The notes under the pieces were generated by a model. That model worked only from the letters and a program-made list of their open reading frames with translations. It was not told the DNA's origin and ran no database searches. 64,000 nucleotides of DNA from Eudorina sp. 2006-703-Eu-15. Taxonomy: Eukaryota; Chlorophyta; Chlorophyceae; Chlamydomonadales; Volvocaceae. Of this stretch, positions 23,262 to 35,950 are shown piece after piece (position 1 is the stretch's first letter; each line of letters begins with the position of its first letter). Where the stretch lies: positions 124,001 through 188,000 of the forward strand of contig BDSI01000006.1 of NCBI GenBank assembly GCA_003117195.1, read 5' to 3'. Position numbers and translations under genes: made by a program.

Positions 23262-26200
23262 TCAGCTCGACGGCGCCGCGGCCTTGTCCGCCGCCGACGC
23301 CGACGGCCGCAGCCGCAGCGCCTTCCGTACCCTCTTCCACAGCCCTTTCAGACCCTTCCGCTTCCCCCCCGACCTGCCCCCGTCCTCGGTCGCGCCCGCC
23401 TTCCCGGCCGCCGCCACCTCCGCGCCGTCGTGGCTGACCGACGGCGCCGCCGCCGCCGACCGACCCGCAGGCCCCCGCGCGGGTGTCGGTCGACCGACCG
23501 CCGACTCGGCACTTCCCGAGTCCCGCGTCGTCGAGTCCACCGAAGTGTGAATGGCGGCGGCCTTGCCGTTGCCGTTGCCAGCGGCGGCGGCGGCATTGGC
23601 CGCCCCGGGTGGTGGCGCCGCCGGCGGCCCCTGGGTATGGCTCTGCACCCCCGGAAGTTCGGCTTGGTTGGGAGGTTGCGGAACGTCCATGACCCTCGAA
23701 GACGGGCGCCACCGGGACCCCGGCATCGCCGAGGGCCCACCGCTCAGATGCACCAGCGTTTCCGTACCCAGTACCGTGCCCGTACCCGTACCCGTCCCGC
23801 TGCCGCCCGCCGTACAGTCCACGGGCGACAGCCTCACACCCGCGGACAGCAGCGCCGAAACCGACTCTTGGCGCCTCGTCATCAGGACCCCAATGGGCGT
23901 AGCCGCGGCGGCCGTCGGCGCCGCAAGCGCCGAGGCGGAGGTGGCGCCCGAAGCGGGCGCCGCCGGCAGCGTGGTGCTGCCGCCGCCGTCGCCGCCGCCG
24001 CCGCCGCCGACGGTGGAAATGCCGACGGAGGCCGTGGTGTCCCATACGCCGCTGTTGGCCAGTCGGCTGCGTGGCGGATGCCCCCGCTGCAAGGTGCGGT
24101 TGCTGCCGCTGTCGATCGCGGAAGCCGTCGTGGTGAGTGCGGCCACAGTCGCGGCGGCGGCGGCGGCGGCGGCGCAGCCGCCGCCGCCAGCAACCGCGCT
24201 GCTGGGCGGCGGCCCCGTGTTGCTCCGTCCGAGACGACCCAGCACCGTTGCCCACGCCCCGTTCAGAAGCCGGGAGCCGCTGCCGCCGCCGCCGCCGGTG
24301 CCACCGCCAGTGCCGCCGACGGATTCCATCTCCAGGGTCTCCTGCAAAGAGCAGTCGGTTTCGCCGGCGGCGGGGCGTGCCGGGTGCCGTACCTGCGACA
24401 CGCCGTCGTACTCGCTGCCGTACCCACCGGCGATGGTGCCGACGCCGCTCGTGGAGCCCACCGACACCGGCGGCAGGGCGGAACGCTGCCGCGGCGGCAG
24501 CCTGACCAAGGCGAGGCTGTCGCTGTTGCCGGACGACGACGGCGGCGCCCAGGGCGACTGCGACGGCGGCGGCCGGCGGTGCGGCGGTACGACACCCGTG
24601 TACGACGGCATCTCAGGCGCGCCGAGGGGCGTCATGTCACCGAACGGAAGGCTGTCGAGATGCGACAGAGCGCCGCCGCTGCCGCCACTGCCGGTGCCGC
24701 CGCGACCAAAGACGCCGTGACCGCTGAGACGGCCGGCGGCCAGCAACGCGGGGAACGCAAAGCCGCCGTCGGAGCCGCCGCCGCCAACCGCGGCGCCGGA
24801 GCTGCCGTTGTAGCTGCCGCGCCACCCGGCGGCGTCGTGCTGCGCGGTACGGCAGCCGGAGGCGCCGCGGTGGGTCGTGGAGCCGGGCAGCGGCCACCGG
24901 AAGAACCGGGCCGCCGCCGCCGCGATACCGGCCGGCGTGGAGGCGAAGGTCCAGGTGCCGTTCTCGCTGCCGCGCATGCGCACCAGTACGGCCGCGCCGC
25001 CGCCGCCGCCGCCGTCGTCGCCGCTGCCGCCGCCCGGCGTCACCGCGCCGCCCAATCGGCGGCCGCCTGACGGATGGAACCGAGCGGCAGCCAAGACGCC
25101 ATATTGCTGCCTGCGGTGCCGCTGCTGCTGCGGCGGCGGTGTCGTACCCGTCACGTCTGCCAGGGCCCGCCGCTGCGCCGCGGTGCGCAAGCCGGCGTGT
25201 GCCGCCGCCGCCGCCGCCGCCGGGTCCGACGGCAGCTTCATCAGTTGAGTGTCACTGGCCGACATGTCGCCGCGGCGTGCAGCGCCCGCCAGCGCCGCCG
25301 CCGCCACCGCCGGGCCGCCCGGCCACGCCGACGGCCGCGACGGCCGACCCGTCGGTCCCAGGCCCGCATGAGGTTTCCCTGGCAGAGTGTCGTACGCGCC
25401 CGGCGCCGCCGGCAGGGCGCTACTGAGGGTGACGGCGGCGGCGGCGACGTCGCTGTCGGCGCCGCCGGCGCCGCTGACGCGGGAGGTCAGGAGGTTAGAA
25501 GCGACGATGACCTCGTCGGGACACGTGGCCGTTTGCCAGGCCAAGTCCTCCGAAACCAACCCATGGTAAAGCGGGCGGTAATCCTGCTGCTGCTGCTGCT
25601 GCTGTGGTCGCAGGTGATGGACCCGTGAGTCAGTGCCGGCTCCGAAGCCGCCGCGCTGCGGTCCGTGCGACAACGCCATGCGGCCCGCGGTGCAGCGCAG
25701 CTCCGGAACTCCGTCGTACTGCTCGTCTTCCTCCGCGTCGGCGGAGTCGCCCGCGGCGGCGTCGGCGGCTGCCGCCGCCGCCGCCGTCACGCCCGCCGGC
25801 GGCGCGCTCGACAGCGCGGCCCGCGTCGCCCCTTCTGGTGTCGTACCGCGCGCGCCGGTGCAGGTCGACGCACCTGACGCTGCCTCCGACGCGATGTACG
25901 ACACCGTCGAGGACTGTCCACCGGTGAGCGTGTCGGGGCAGCTGGCGGAGGGCCCCGGCCGCAGGAACCTTCGCGAGTCTCGCGCCGCCAACAACCCCCT
26001 TTGTTGCTCGGGGCTGGGCGGCCGCACCTGCGGCGGCGACCGCTGTTCTGGCGACTGCAACTGCTGCGAGTGGCCCTGCGGCAACGTCGGGCCGGAAACC
26101 GCCGACTCCGCAGCCCTTACGAGCACCTCCGAGGCGGATATTGCGTTGGGCAGCAGCGATGTCGCCCCTGAGATGAGCCCCGGCGGCGCCGCCATGCCAA

Positions 26201-29200
26201 GCGCCGCCGGCGGCGGCGGCGGTGGCGACAGCGTGGCCGCAGGCGCGACAGGAGAGATCACGGCAGCGGCGTCGCGCGGGCTCGGCGCCACGTCGGAAGG
26301 GACGCCGACGGCGACGGCGGCTGCGGGGGCCGTTGGACGAGCCGGCCCCGCCGCCGCCGCTGAGGGAGCGGCGGGCGGCGGCTGCGCCAGAGATGAAAGC
26401 GTCCGTGCCGTAATCTCCACCTCGTTTGAATTTGAATTTGAATCATCTGCCAGCTGAGGAGGGTCCGAACCTGCGGGCAGCGCGGGCAGTTCCTCGCTGA
26501 CCTGAGCCAGCCCGCTGTGCGCCGGGGTAGCACCGCCGCTGCCGCCGCCGCCGCTGCCGCCGCCGCCGTGGTGCGGGTGGTGGTGTTGGTGATGCTGGTG
26601 GTGCGGCGGCGGCGGTGCTCCCTCCAGAGTGGAGCTTGGCGTCGATGGCAAATGCAGTACAGGCAGTCCCGCCTGTTCCGCCGCCTCCCGAGTTGACACA
26701 TGCTCCTGGCCGCTGCCGCGTTGCGCCAGCCCCGCCATGCCCGCCCGCACCGCCGCCGTCGCCGCCGCCGCCGCCGTCGCCCCGTCACGCCGGGTACCCC
26801 ACGTCGACGGCGCCGGCGCGCCGTCCGGGTCCTGGTCGTGCCAGCCCTCCGCCCCTGGAGCTAGTGGCGCATCGCCCGGGGCCGTCACCGCCGCCGCCGC
26901 CGCCACCTTGCCCGCTGGCGGGCCCTGCGGCGCATTCCGCCCTGCCGGCGGCGGCGGCGGTTGCTGCGGCGGTTGCTGCGCCGCGGCTGAACCCGCATCC
27001 AGTCCCTGCGCCGCGCCCCTGCCGGTGCTGTGATTGGCAACAGGGGCAGCGGCGGCGGCGGCGGCGGCGCCTCCATCGCCTTCGCCTGCTGCGCGCAGCG
27101 GCAGCGGCGCGTACAGGCGCTCCAGGCTCGACCCCGACAGCAGGCGCTGCACGTCCCAAAAGTACGGCATCTGCAGCAGCTCCTCCGCCGTGGGTCGGCA
27201 CGCCGGGTTGGTCTGCAGACAGGCCTCCACGAGCTGAAAGAGCCGGGGCTCCAGCTCCGGCAGTCGCTGGCGCAGGGTGCGCTGCGGCGGCGGGATGCCC
27301 ACGCCGCGGGTGTGTTCGTCGGCCAGCATGCGTTTCAGCTGCGCGGGCGCCAGGGGTCCCAGGCAGCGCATGATCCGCCACAGCTGGTCGGCTGTGGACT
27401 TGCCTGCGGGGAGGCGCGGGAGAGGCGCGGGGGAGGGGCGAGACGGGGCGAGGGGATACGGTGTACGTGCGCTGACCCACGGGTCGGGCGGTGGGGTTAG
27501 CGAGAAACTGGGTCGAACCAACCCCGGCGGTGGGTGATTGGCAGTGTCGGGTGGCTGGCCGTCTGCAGCCGCAAGAGGCGAAACGCGCAAAAAACATTCC
27601 CATAAGAGACCAGGATGGGATGACGATGATGACGATAATGATGATGATCGATAATGTCTGTTAATAATGGTTTATGGGACGTCTGGGGTCCAACCATGAA
27701 CCGTGAACAAAGAGGCTGAGGGCAGTCGGCAAAGTGCGCGATGTGTCCAAAGTCGCTGTGCCCAAAGTCGGTATGCCCAGCCCCCCGTTCGGCCGCGCGC
27801 TCACGTCCACGTACACGTACCGGGGAACAGCGGCCTCCCGGTGGCAACTTCAGCGATGGTGCAGCCGATGCTCCAAATCTGAGGATCGGGGGCAGTGGGG
27901 TAGGCAGGCAGGGGAGTAGGCAGGCAGGGGGTTAGGCAGGCAGGGGGGCAGGTAGGCAGGGGGGCAGGCAGACCCTTACAAACGTTTATCGGTGTGACGA
28001 GCTTCAGGTTGTGAAGACCCCTAGGGATTGTTGCCCTTTACGCGTTTAATGAGAAGCCCACCTTTACGTGTGTGTTACATGGCTGCGGGTGCATTACCCC
28101 ATACCCGTACAACTGTTATTACTCATACGAGCCGAAGGGCCAAGGGCACGCAAAGAACGCCTAAAAGCACTTCGGTTGCATGACGCTGCACAAGCAGGCA
28201 AAAGGAGACTACTGCCGTCCAAAGGGGACGAGCGATTGAGTTGCGGTGGGCCCACACGCGCTCCAGGAGCCTTGCTAACCGAGCCGGGTCCCAGGCCATG
28301 GCTTCCAGCATGGTACTGGACTGAGGAACGCCCTCCCCCGCGCCAATAATGCCATGTCATGTCAACATGGCTAAACCTTCATGCACGCTTTCGAGCAGAG
28401 CGCAATCACTGGCTCGCGATCATCTAGAACTCAACAATCGTCACCCACTCGCCACCCACTCACATCCGCACTCGGGCCGTACTGGTCGCTGACAAGCACC
28501 TCTGCGCCCGCCCATTAGGACCAGGACCGGGGGGTGGCACACAGAGGGAGGGGGTGGGCAACCGGAGGGGGGAGGCAAACGGGGTATGGAGATTTTTAGT
28601 TCGGAAACAGGCCCAGACAGCAGCCGCGAGAAGGGGCGTTGCCATGGGGTAGGCGGCGGCCACCGGGGCGGCGGCCCCAGTGGGTGCAGGAGGGACTCAG
28701 GCGCCGGGAGGAGGGGCACTTCAGTGAACGAGGGTCGCGGGAAAGGAAGGTGCGGGAGGAGGGTTGTTGGGGATGCGCAGGCAAGCAGACGGCCAAAAGG
28801 AGGCGGCGGGGGCCAGCAGGATTCAGTTATGAATATGTCTACCAATTTCCTATCCCCCTCCCCCCTCCCCCTCCCGCTCCCCCTTCGCCCCTTCACGGAC
28901 CGGGGGGCCGATACCACCGCGTCACGCAGTAGGAGCTCATCTCCTGCACGTCCCGCAGCCCGCAGCCGGTGGTCCGCGCGAACCCAAAGTCACACAGCTT
29001 CACAACCAGGTCGTTGGTCATCAGAATGTTGGCGGGTTTGATGTCGCGGTGGACCATCTGGGGGCAGTGACAAGGTGCGGGATGGAGGGTCTTTATTTAA
29101 TTCGAGGAGACAGCCCTGGCAGGCAGTGACCGGGGTCGGTATTGGGGAGGGGTAGTTAGGGTTGGGGGAGGCATACCTACTCATCCTGCGCGGCCGACAG

Positions 29201-30751
29201 AGCACAACACGGGGTGGTGGGCGGCGGGGGCGGTGATCGCGTCGGTCTTGGGGACCGGAGGGCGGGCGACGACGGAGGGCAGGGGCGGGCCGGGCCGGCT
29301 GGGCCCCGGGCGACGGCGGTGGGCAGCCCACACCCTAACATTTCCAACACAAGAGAGATCAAACCCTATCTGGTGTGTACGACCATCGCGGCACGTGATG
29401 TCCCGCTTTCTTCTCGTCACGTGCCTGCCTGCCCTTTCTGCCTGCTGGCCTGCCTGCCTGCCAGCCCAACCCAACCCGCACAGCTCCGGCCTCCCCGCGG
29501 TTCCCCTCGGCCGGGCCGAAACCCCCAGAGCCCAGCACGGGCGCACTATCGTACACGCCGTACACGCCAACGCCGCGACCCTGCCTTGCGGCCGTGCAGG
29601 TAGGCGGCGGCGTGCAGCAGCTGCCACGTAACGAGCTTCGTAATTGGGGGCGGCAGGCCGTACGGGTTCGCGTCCAGCTCCCCAAAGATGCTCTTCTCCA
29701 CGTACTCAAACACCTGCAGGGAGGGAGGGAGGGAGGGAGGGCGGGAGAGTGGTGGGGAAGGGCGGGAGGGGGGGGCGCGGTGCGGAAGGGTGGGAGATCC
29801 ACCGTCCTGTGGCGAGTGCAGTTGCACTAATTGCACTCGTGTGCGACCCAGATGGGTCACACCCATCTCGGGGAAGCCACCTTTGTTTCCAGAACCCTTC
29901 CGCATACCGTATCCGCACCCCTGAGGCGCATCCCTCAAATCGTACGGCCAAGGCTCCCTTCCCTGGACCGCCCGGGGGAAGCCGCGGTCCTGGGCCCAGG
30001 CATACCTCCCGAACGTACGACGGTACGACACCCACCAGATACACCCGGCCGCTCTTGGACTTGAAGGCGTCCAGCATCTTGACGCAGTTGACATGGTCGA
30101 TAGTCTGCAGGATGCGCGCCTCGCGCTTCGCCAGCGCTTTGATCTGCGCTCGTGCACAAATGTACATCAGCGCCGCGCCGTGCAGTACAGGGCAGTACAG
30201 CGCAGTACATGGTCAGCGGGCATGGAAACAGAGGCGTGGTCAGCGCCGGGAGGATAGGACCATCCCCGGGGCGGTGACGTGGTGGGTCGATTGCGAGCAA
30301 GCACGGTCCGGGTTTTTCATTGGCATTGCTGATTCATGAGAGGGGGCAAGCCAGGCGACGGTGGCAGAGGGCGGACCGGTGGATGTGCAGGATTGGCACG
30401 CCTCACGTACCTCAGCGTCTTCATGCGCCTGCTTGAAAACCTGGCACGCCGTGTCAAGGAGGACGGGTAAGAGGCTTACGGTTAGGTGAAAGGCGTCGAT
30501 CTGACCGAATTAAAATAAGACGTGCTTTTCAGAGCCCCTGGTTTTTGAATCAGCCCGCGCCTGCCAAGACGCGCGTCCCAAAAAAGCAAGGGGAATGGTA
30601 GTAATGGTAACGTACCCAAGGGCATTACCTTAACGGCGCAATATGAGCCTCCACGACGTTGCGTAAGCCAAACATCTCCGTATGCCCCTTCACCGACGGT
30701 CCTGAAGGGAATCCGTGCAGACCCTCGCAATGAATGGTCATTCCGGCTCAC
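23262..30751 (-). CDS. CDKL-family protein kinase with very long low-complexity tail
   Basis: Eight minus-strand exons join in phase: about 30751-30629, 30440-30411, 30143-30036, 29713-29585, 29057-28901, 28501-28464, 27878-27821, 27403-23262, giving about 1,594 residues. The kinase domain is complete: GEGAYG loop (20-25), AVK lysine (41), alpha-C Glu (59), HRDIKPAN (133-140), DFG (153-155), TRWYRPPE (176-183), DIWSIGCTIAEVATGRPLFP and GKSTADQLWRIMRCLG. The last block is characteristic of CDKL kinases, which in algae and animals include regulators of cilium length. The usual TxY activation motif is replaced by S-S-Y (171-173). Residues from about 300 are Ala, Gly, Pro and Gln rich and end in a basic cluster (KRKGLKGLWKRVRKALRLR). 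The true start is unresolved: no in-frame ATG precedes the first exon, so an upstream exon is likely. Intron 4 appears GC-AG. Confidence 0.8.
27893..27972. repeat. Tandem (GTAGGCAGGCAGGGG)n in kinase intron
   Basis: Irregular tandem of a 15-20 bp unit between kinase exons 6 and 7, next to the exon 7 acceptor at 27879. Confidence 0.65.
28068..28313 (-). mobile_element. LINE 3' fragment inside kinase intron 6
   Basis: The minus strand encodes AMAWDPARLARLLERVWAHR, nearly identical to the C-terminus of the LINE copy at 62794-63300 (AIAWDPARLAKMLERMWAHR). It is followed by the same 3' UTR, seen on the plus strand as TGTGTTACATGG then CCCCATACC and TACGAGCC. Only the last part of the reverse-transcriptase ORF and its 3' UTR remain, as expected for a 5'-truncated insertion. 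Confidence 0.75.
28811..28860 (+). repeat. R1 copy E (antisense to the kinase gene, after donor)
   Basis: GAATATGTCTACCAATTTCC followed by TATCCCCCTCC. Relative to the minus-strand kinase it is antisense. Its TTTCCTAT end points to the exon 5 donor at 28900, 47 nt away, across a C-rich (gene-sense G-rich) tract. Confidence 0.75.
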
Positions 30752-32680
30752 GCAACTTGCAATGCCTAAGTTCAGACATTTCGGATATACTGGCCCTACC
30801 GCACATATGTATATTCCTCCATGAATTGATGAGCCCTTAGCTGCTTGCGCAGCAACAGGGACCCGCTGCGCCGCTCAAGACGTGCCTCTTCTTAGCAAAC
30901 GAATTATCACGAATACACATCATTGCATGGTTGTGTAAAAAATAAACTGTCGGACGCTGCGCGAATTACATTCAGTACCGTGACTGTGTTTCCAGGTACG
31001 ATACAAGCTGTGCAACGTGTTTGCTTCAAACATCGTCTCAGTGCAATAACAACCCATCCGTTATTCTAGCAAGTTGGAGTTATGGCATTTCCGTGCACGT
31101 TTTATCAACCCAACAAGTCAACCGATGGAGGTACGAGCTAATCGTCAATTTCCCAGGCGACGAAGAGCTCTTCTGCTACAAAAAATAACATATGTTGATT
31201 ATCGATGATATATTTTATGCCTTGTGCAGGTTCACATTCCGTAAAAGACGGTTGCCTTTGAAGCCCAGAAGCCGCAGGTAACAAAACCGGCACACCTATT
31301 GCAATATGATCATCCATGACGTATGATCGAGCTGACTTATTATCAGCAATCGTTAGACATTATCAGGATGTTTGCGTGTATTGCTGTCGGGCACGTGCAC
31401 CAACTCCACCAAGCACGCGGGCACGCGGGCAGTCAGACTGACTTGCGCGATGTCGGCTGGGGAACAATGGGAAGCACCCGGAACCGGTTGCCGTTACTTC
31501 CTTTGACTCGATTTACCAAACCAGCTGAAGAAGGCAATAGCGGGTGAGGGTGCGTCGATGCAAGTTTTTATTCACTGATCTACACAGTTTGCGGCGTCGA
31601 AACTTGTCCTCCATGTAGAGGACTGTCCGCGTCAGGTAACCACCAACATATTGTGACGGCACAGCTGAGTGCGCAGCGCTCAGCGAACACTTATAATGTA
31701 ACCGTTACAAGGTGCAAACACTTGGGACATCGCGAGTGTCATGACGGTTTCTAAGGCCAGGACGCCACACAGCCCTTCATATCCAACCACAGCAGGTATC
31801 ACAGCGCGGAATCTGCTTCCAAATTTGGCAAGATGTTAACCCTCGCCGCCTGCCTCGACAGCGCAACACCATCATTCAGGATCCTTCTCGCCTGCTTCGG
31901 CCTCTAACACGGGGTTGTACGGCATCCTCCGTCCCGCCGCTCCGTTTGGATGATTAACCTGTGTTTCCAACTTGATGGATTGTGTTTGACTGGAGGATTT
32001 TTAGCGTCGACGAAGACGGAAAAATCGGCAAAGGATTCACGGTTTCCCCGCTGTTTCAGCCGGAAGGACGGTTGGCGCGCTCTAGAGAAACAAGCGTGTC
32101 CCAGCAGCAGGGGTACCCAGCACCCTTCCGGGAACCAACACCAACATGCGGTTTCGGCTTTCCAGTGTGTGGTGAGGAGGCTGCGGCTGTCACCGATGAC
32201 CCACGGGGTCCCGCTGTAACATCATTGATAGTGACCCTCACGGAGCAGGCAAGCAAAAGGGGTCGCGCCCCGCTAGAAGTCGGCCCCCGCAGAGGTTGTT
32301 GCCCACGGAGACAAGACACGGGCCAAGCGCGCGCAGGACACCTGGCCATGTCGTACACATCAGCTCGTCTCCGTCCGGGTGGGGCACCGATGGTTCGTGT
32401 TGGGGGGTCCAAGGTAGTCACATTGTCGCACCCATTCATCCTTCCACCCATTCATCAGCTCGTTAATTCGTTCATGTAGTTTGATTTATTCATTCACTCG
32501 TTCATTCAGTTGATGCATCAATGTGAGCGCACTACCAGGCCCATCACATCGATTCTCAGATTACTGCACGGCCGCGTCCGTCAGATGCTTACTGAGATTA
32601 CCACGGTCCGGTACGGGCATCGTACGGCACCGTACGACAGCAAGACACCAGCGCACGTGCACCCACCCCTCCCTCATCCC
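30752..32680. other. AT-richer intergenic region between kinase and TPR-CS genes
   Basis: Probably holds the 5' end of the kinase gene and the 3' UTR of the TPR-CS gene. A LINE-tail-like GGGTCCCGCTGTAACATC lies at 32206-32224. A stretch of ATTC-type units (CATTCATC, TTATTCATTCACTCGTTCAT) lies at about 32430-32510. No gene is supported. Confidence 0.5.
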
Positions 32681-35600
32681 TCATCCATCGTCCCCGGCCT
32701 CATGCCGGACCCCGCCGCCGGCCAGCCGCGCTTGCTGCCGGCGCAGCTCCTCCAGTCGCTCTGCCGGCATGGTGCTGTAGTCCCGCTCCGAAACCTCCTC
32801 CCAGGACACCTCCGGCGCGCCCTCCAGGCACCGGGTCCACCAGCCCTCGCTGCCCGCACCCTCCGCCGGCTGCATCTTCACCAGCGTCACCACCACCGCC
32901 ACCACCGCCACCCCGCCACTTCCGTCGCCGCCGCCGATACCATCGCCGTCTGCGGCCGCCGCCGCCGCCGCCGCCGCTGGACCCCCTGCCGCCGCCGACG
33001 CCGACGCCGAGCAGCTCCAAGTCGTCTGATCAGCAACCACAGTGGCTTCCAGAGTGCCGTACAGGTACACGTCACCTGTCGTACGGTTCCCGATCCACAG
33101 GCTTCGGGGCCGTACCTCCACCGCCAGCTCGGATGCGCGGGTCGCAGCAGGCACCTGCGGGCGAGGGGGCAAGCGACACGGTACGACACGGTACGACATG
33201 GTTGGGTGCGGCAATGATATGCGTGGGTTGTGTCGTGCGCGGGTGCCGGTGTCACTGGAACGACGAGCTGCGTGCCTGCGAACTGTGCTGCGCAAGAGCC
33301 GCTGTACCGCTCTATAAGATATGAATCGTACATAAACAACATCAACATCTTCTCCTCCGTGCTTTAGAACACGGACATAAATAATGAGCACGATGTCAGG
33401 ATCAGCACGACCCCGGCCATCCTCTCAGAGTCCAAGGCGGGGGGCCCCCTGGAGAGGCCGCTCACCCGGGTCGCCATGACGTGAACCTCTCCGGCGCTCT
33501 GCCGCCACCTGAAGCCCCAGGTCCTGGCCGCAGCCCCCCGGGCCGCCGCAGCCGCTCCCGGCTGCGGCTGCGGTGGTGGCTCCAGCGGCTCCGCCCACAC
33601 CGCGGTGTCCCCGGCCAGGCTGGGGGTCAGCTCCGCCGCGCTGTACAACGCCCGCGTGAGGCCGAAAGGGTGGCGGCGCCGCCGCTCCACGGGCACCCCC
33701 GACGCGGTGACGAGGCGGTACGTACGGAAGGGCAGCGCCAGCAGGCCCGTGGGGGCGGCCTGAGGAGGAGGGAGACGCGGGGACACGAGCGCAGGGCAGG
33801 ACCCATGGGTCGGAAGGGGAGGGAGGGGAGAAAAAGACGTGAGATTCACGGGAGGGGAGGGGAAGGAGAGGGGGAGGTGCGCTGAGGGGGTTGCCGGAGG
33901 GTGACATGACGCGATCAGAGTGCAGTACTGCACACCACGATACCGGTCGTACAGATGAGATTGAGGTGAGGTGACTGTAGCAACTAGATATCAACAGTGT
34001 AGGAGGTGCAGATGAGCTCAGGCTCGTACAACGAATTGCACAACGGTCGAACGCATCGGATGTCAGCCGAAACCACTTCGCACCGAAACCACTTCGCACC
34101 GAAATCACTTCGCACCGAAACCACTTCGCACCGAAACCACTTCGCACCGGCATCACTTCGACGTCGTCGCACTGCACACTCTCCCCCACCGCCAGCTCGA
34201 CCTCCATCCCCCAAGGCGATGGGAGGTCAGTCATGTGGCAGCTCCCGCCACTGGCGTCACCGCCCGTCATATGGCCGCGTCCGCGACCGACACGGGGGGC
34301 CCTGCCGTCTGAATCGGCGGCGGCGCCGTCCGTGGCCGGGGCGGGCGCCCCGCCGGCCTCTGACGTGGACCCCGCCGGCAGTGCAGCAATCCTGCTGGAC
34401 CCAGCCGTACGAGCATGTACGGCTTTGGCCCGTACGACACTCCTGTACGGGTCCAGGGCGCAGCCCGCCAGGGATTGCAGCTCCTTCGCCAGCGCACTCC
34501 CGGGGTCCTGTTCGGAAAAAACACAGATTGGGAATTTATTTCATTTGCTTTCATTTGCCAACCCAGCCCCAATGAAACGTCCGCAGAAGCGCTCCCATCC
34601 CTCTTGCGGGGGGAGGAGGGAGACAGGGACACGTGGGGAGCCATCTACCCATAGATGGATCGATGGGTTGGGTCCCCGTCCGCCACCACGTCCAACGCAG
34701 GTCTGATGACTGCATGCAATGAAAGCCGGCCCGCCTCGACGGAAGCTGCGCTATGTGTGTCTGCGACCCTCGCACGAAACCGGGGGCCGCCAAGCGTTGA
34801 TGATCCCAAGTGTTGCCGCACCGTGCGCGTGGATGACACGTTTCAGTTTTTTCGATACGGCGATGTATGTTGGTTGCGGCAGACCACGGCCCCGCTCAAC
34901 AACTGCCCGGACGGGTCCCGGTGCTGCGCCACCGCCCGGCCGTCGGTCGTTGCTGTGCGGGTGCTGGCAAGCTACTGTAGCTTTGTCCCGCCTCGGGTCC
35001 TACCTTTAACATCCGCACCACGCATTCCGCGGAGATGCCTCCACCGGTGCTGTCGCCATGACCGCCATGGCCGCTGCCGCTGCCGCCGCCGCCGCCGCCA
35101 CCAGAGGCCTCGTCCGCCGCCGCTGTCCCCGGGGCCGCCGCCGCCGCCGAGATGCGCACCGTCAACCACACCTCCAGGACTTTGCCCGCGCACTCCGCCT
35201 CCGCCGCCTCCGCCGCCGAGGTCGCAGACCCGGGCGCCGCCCCCGACACACCCCGCCGTACTGCCACCGCCGCCGCCGGGCTCAAGCGCACGCGTTCCAT
35301 CATAACCGCCGCCGTCGCAACGCCCGCGGCTCGAGCCACCGCCTCACGAAAGGCCTGTCGTGCTCGACCGCTGAGCAGTGCCGGGCTCGGGGTCGCAAGC
35401 ACCTCGGGCGGCGGCGCGGAGGAGTCTGCATGGGCGGGGAGGCGGCGCGTCACCCCTTCGCTTGGCACTGCCGTTGCCGTACTGTGGGACGGGGTGTGAT
35501 CGGCGGGCGGCTGCGCGGCCCCGAGTCCGTGCGAGCCAGGCGGTGGCGGCGGCGGCGGCGGCGGTGGCGGCGCAGTGAAGATGAGGACGGCCTCCACCTC

Positions 35601-35884
35601 ATACGGCACCTGGACGAGCAGGGGCCGTTGTTAAGTGGTGACCGCGAGGAGGGCGGGGTCAGGGAAACGCGCGGTCGCCGTGTACGGTGTTGACGCATGA
35701 GGCCAAGAGTGTGTGGACGGGCCTCCCGACACTGCGCACAGTGACTGTAACGTCAAATGTGCACCAATGAATAAATGAACGTTACAGCGGACCCCAAAAG
35801 GGATCAACGGCGTATACCAGGGCAAGTTTGTGCTGTGTGCTGTGGCAATGCGCTGGAGGCCCACAGCCGCAGGGCCGCACAAGG

Positions 35885-35950
<66 letters not shown>

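Noticed and set aside
23238..25070. 610-codon plus-strand open frame (and 23551-24720)
   Set aside because: It is the antisense shadow of the low-complexity tail of the CDKL kinase. The minus frame carries the phase-consistent kinase exons.
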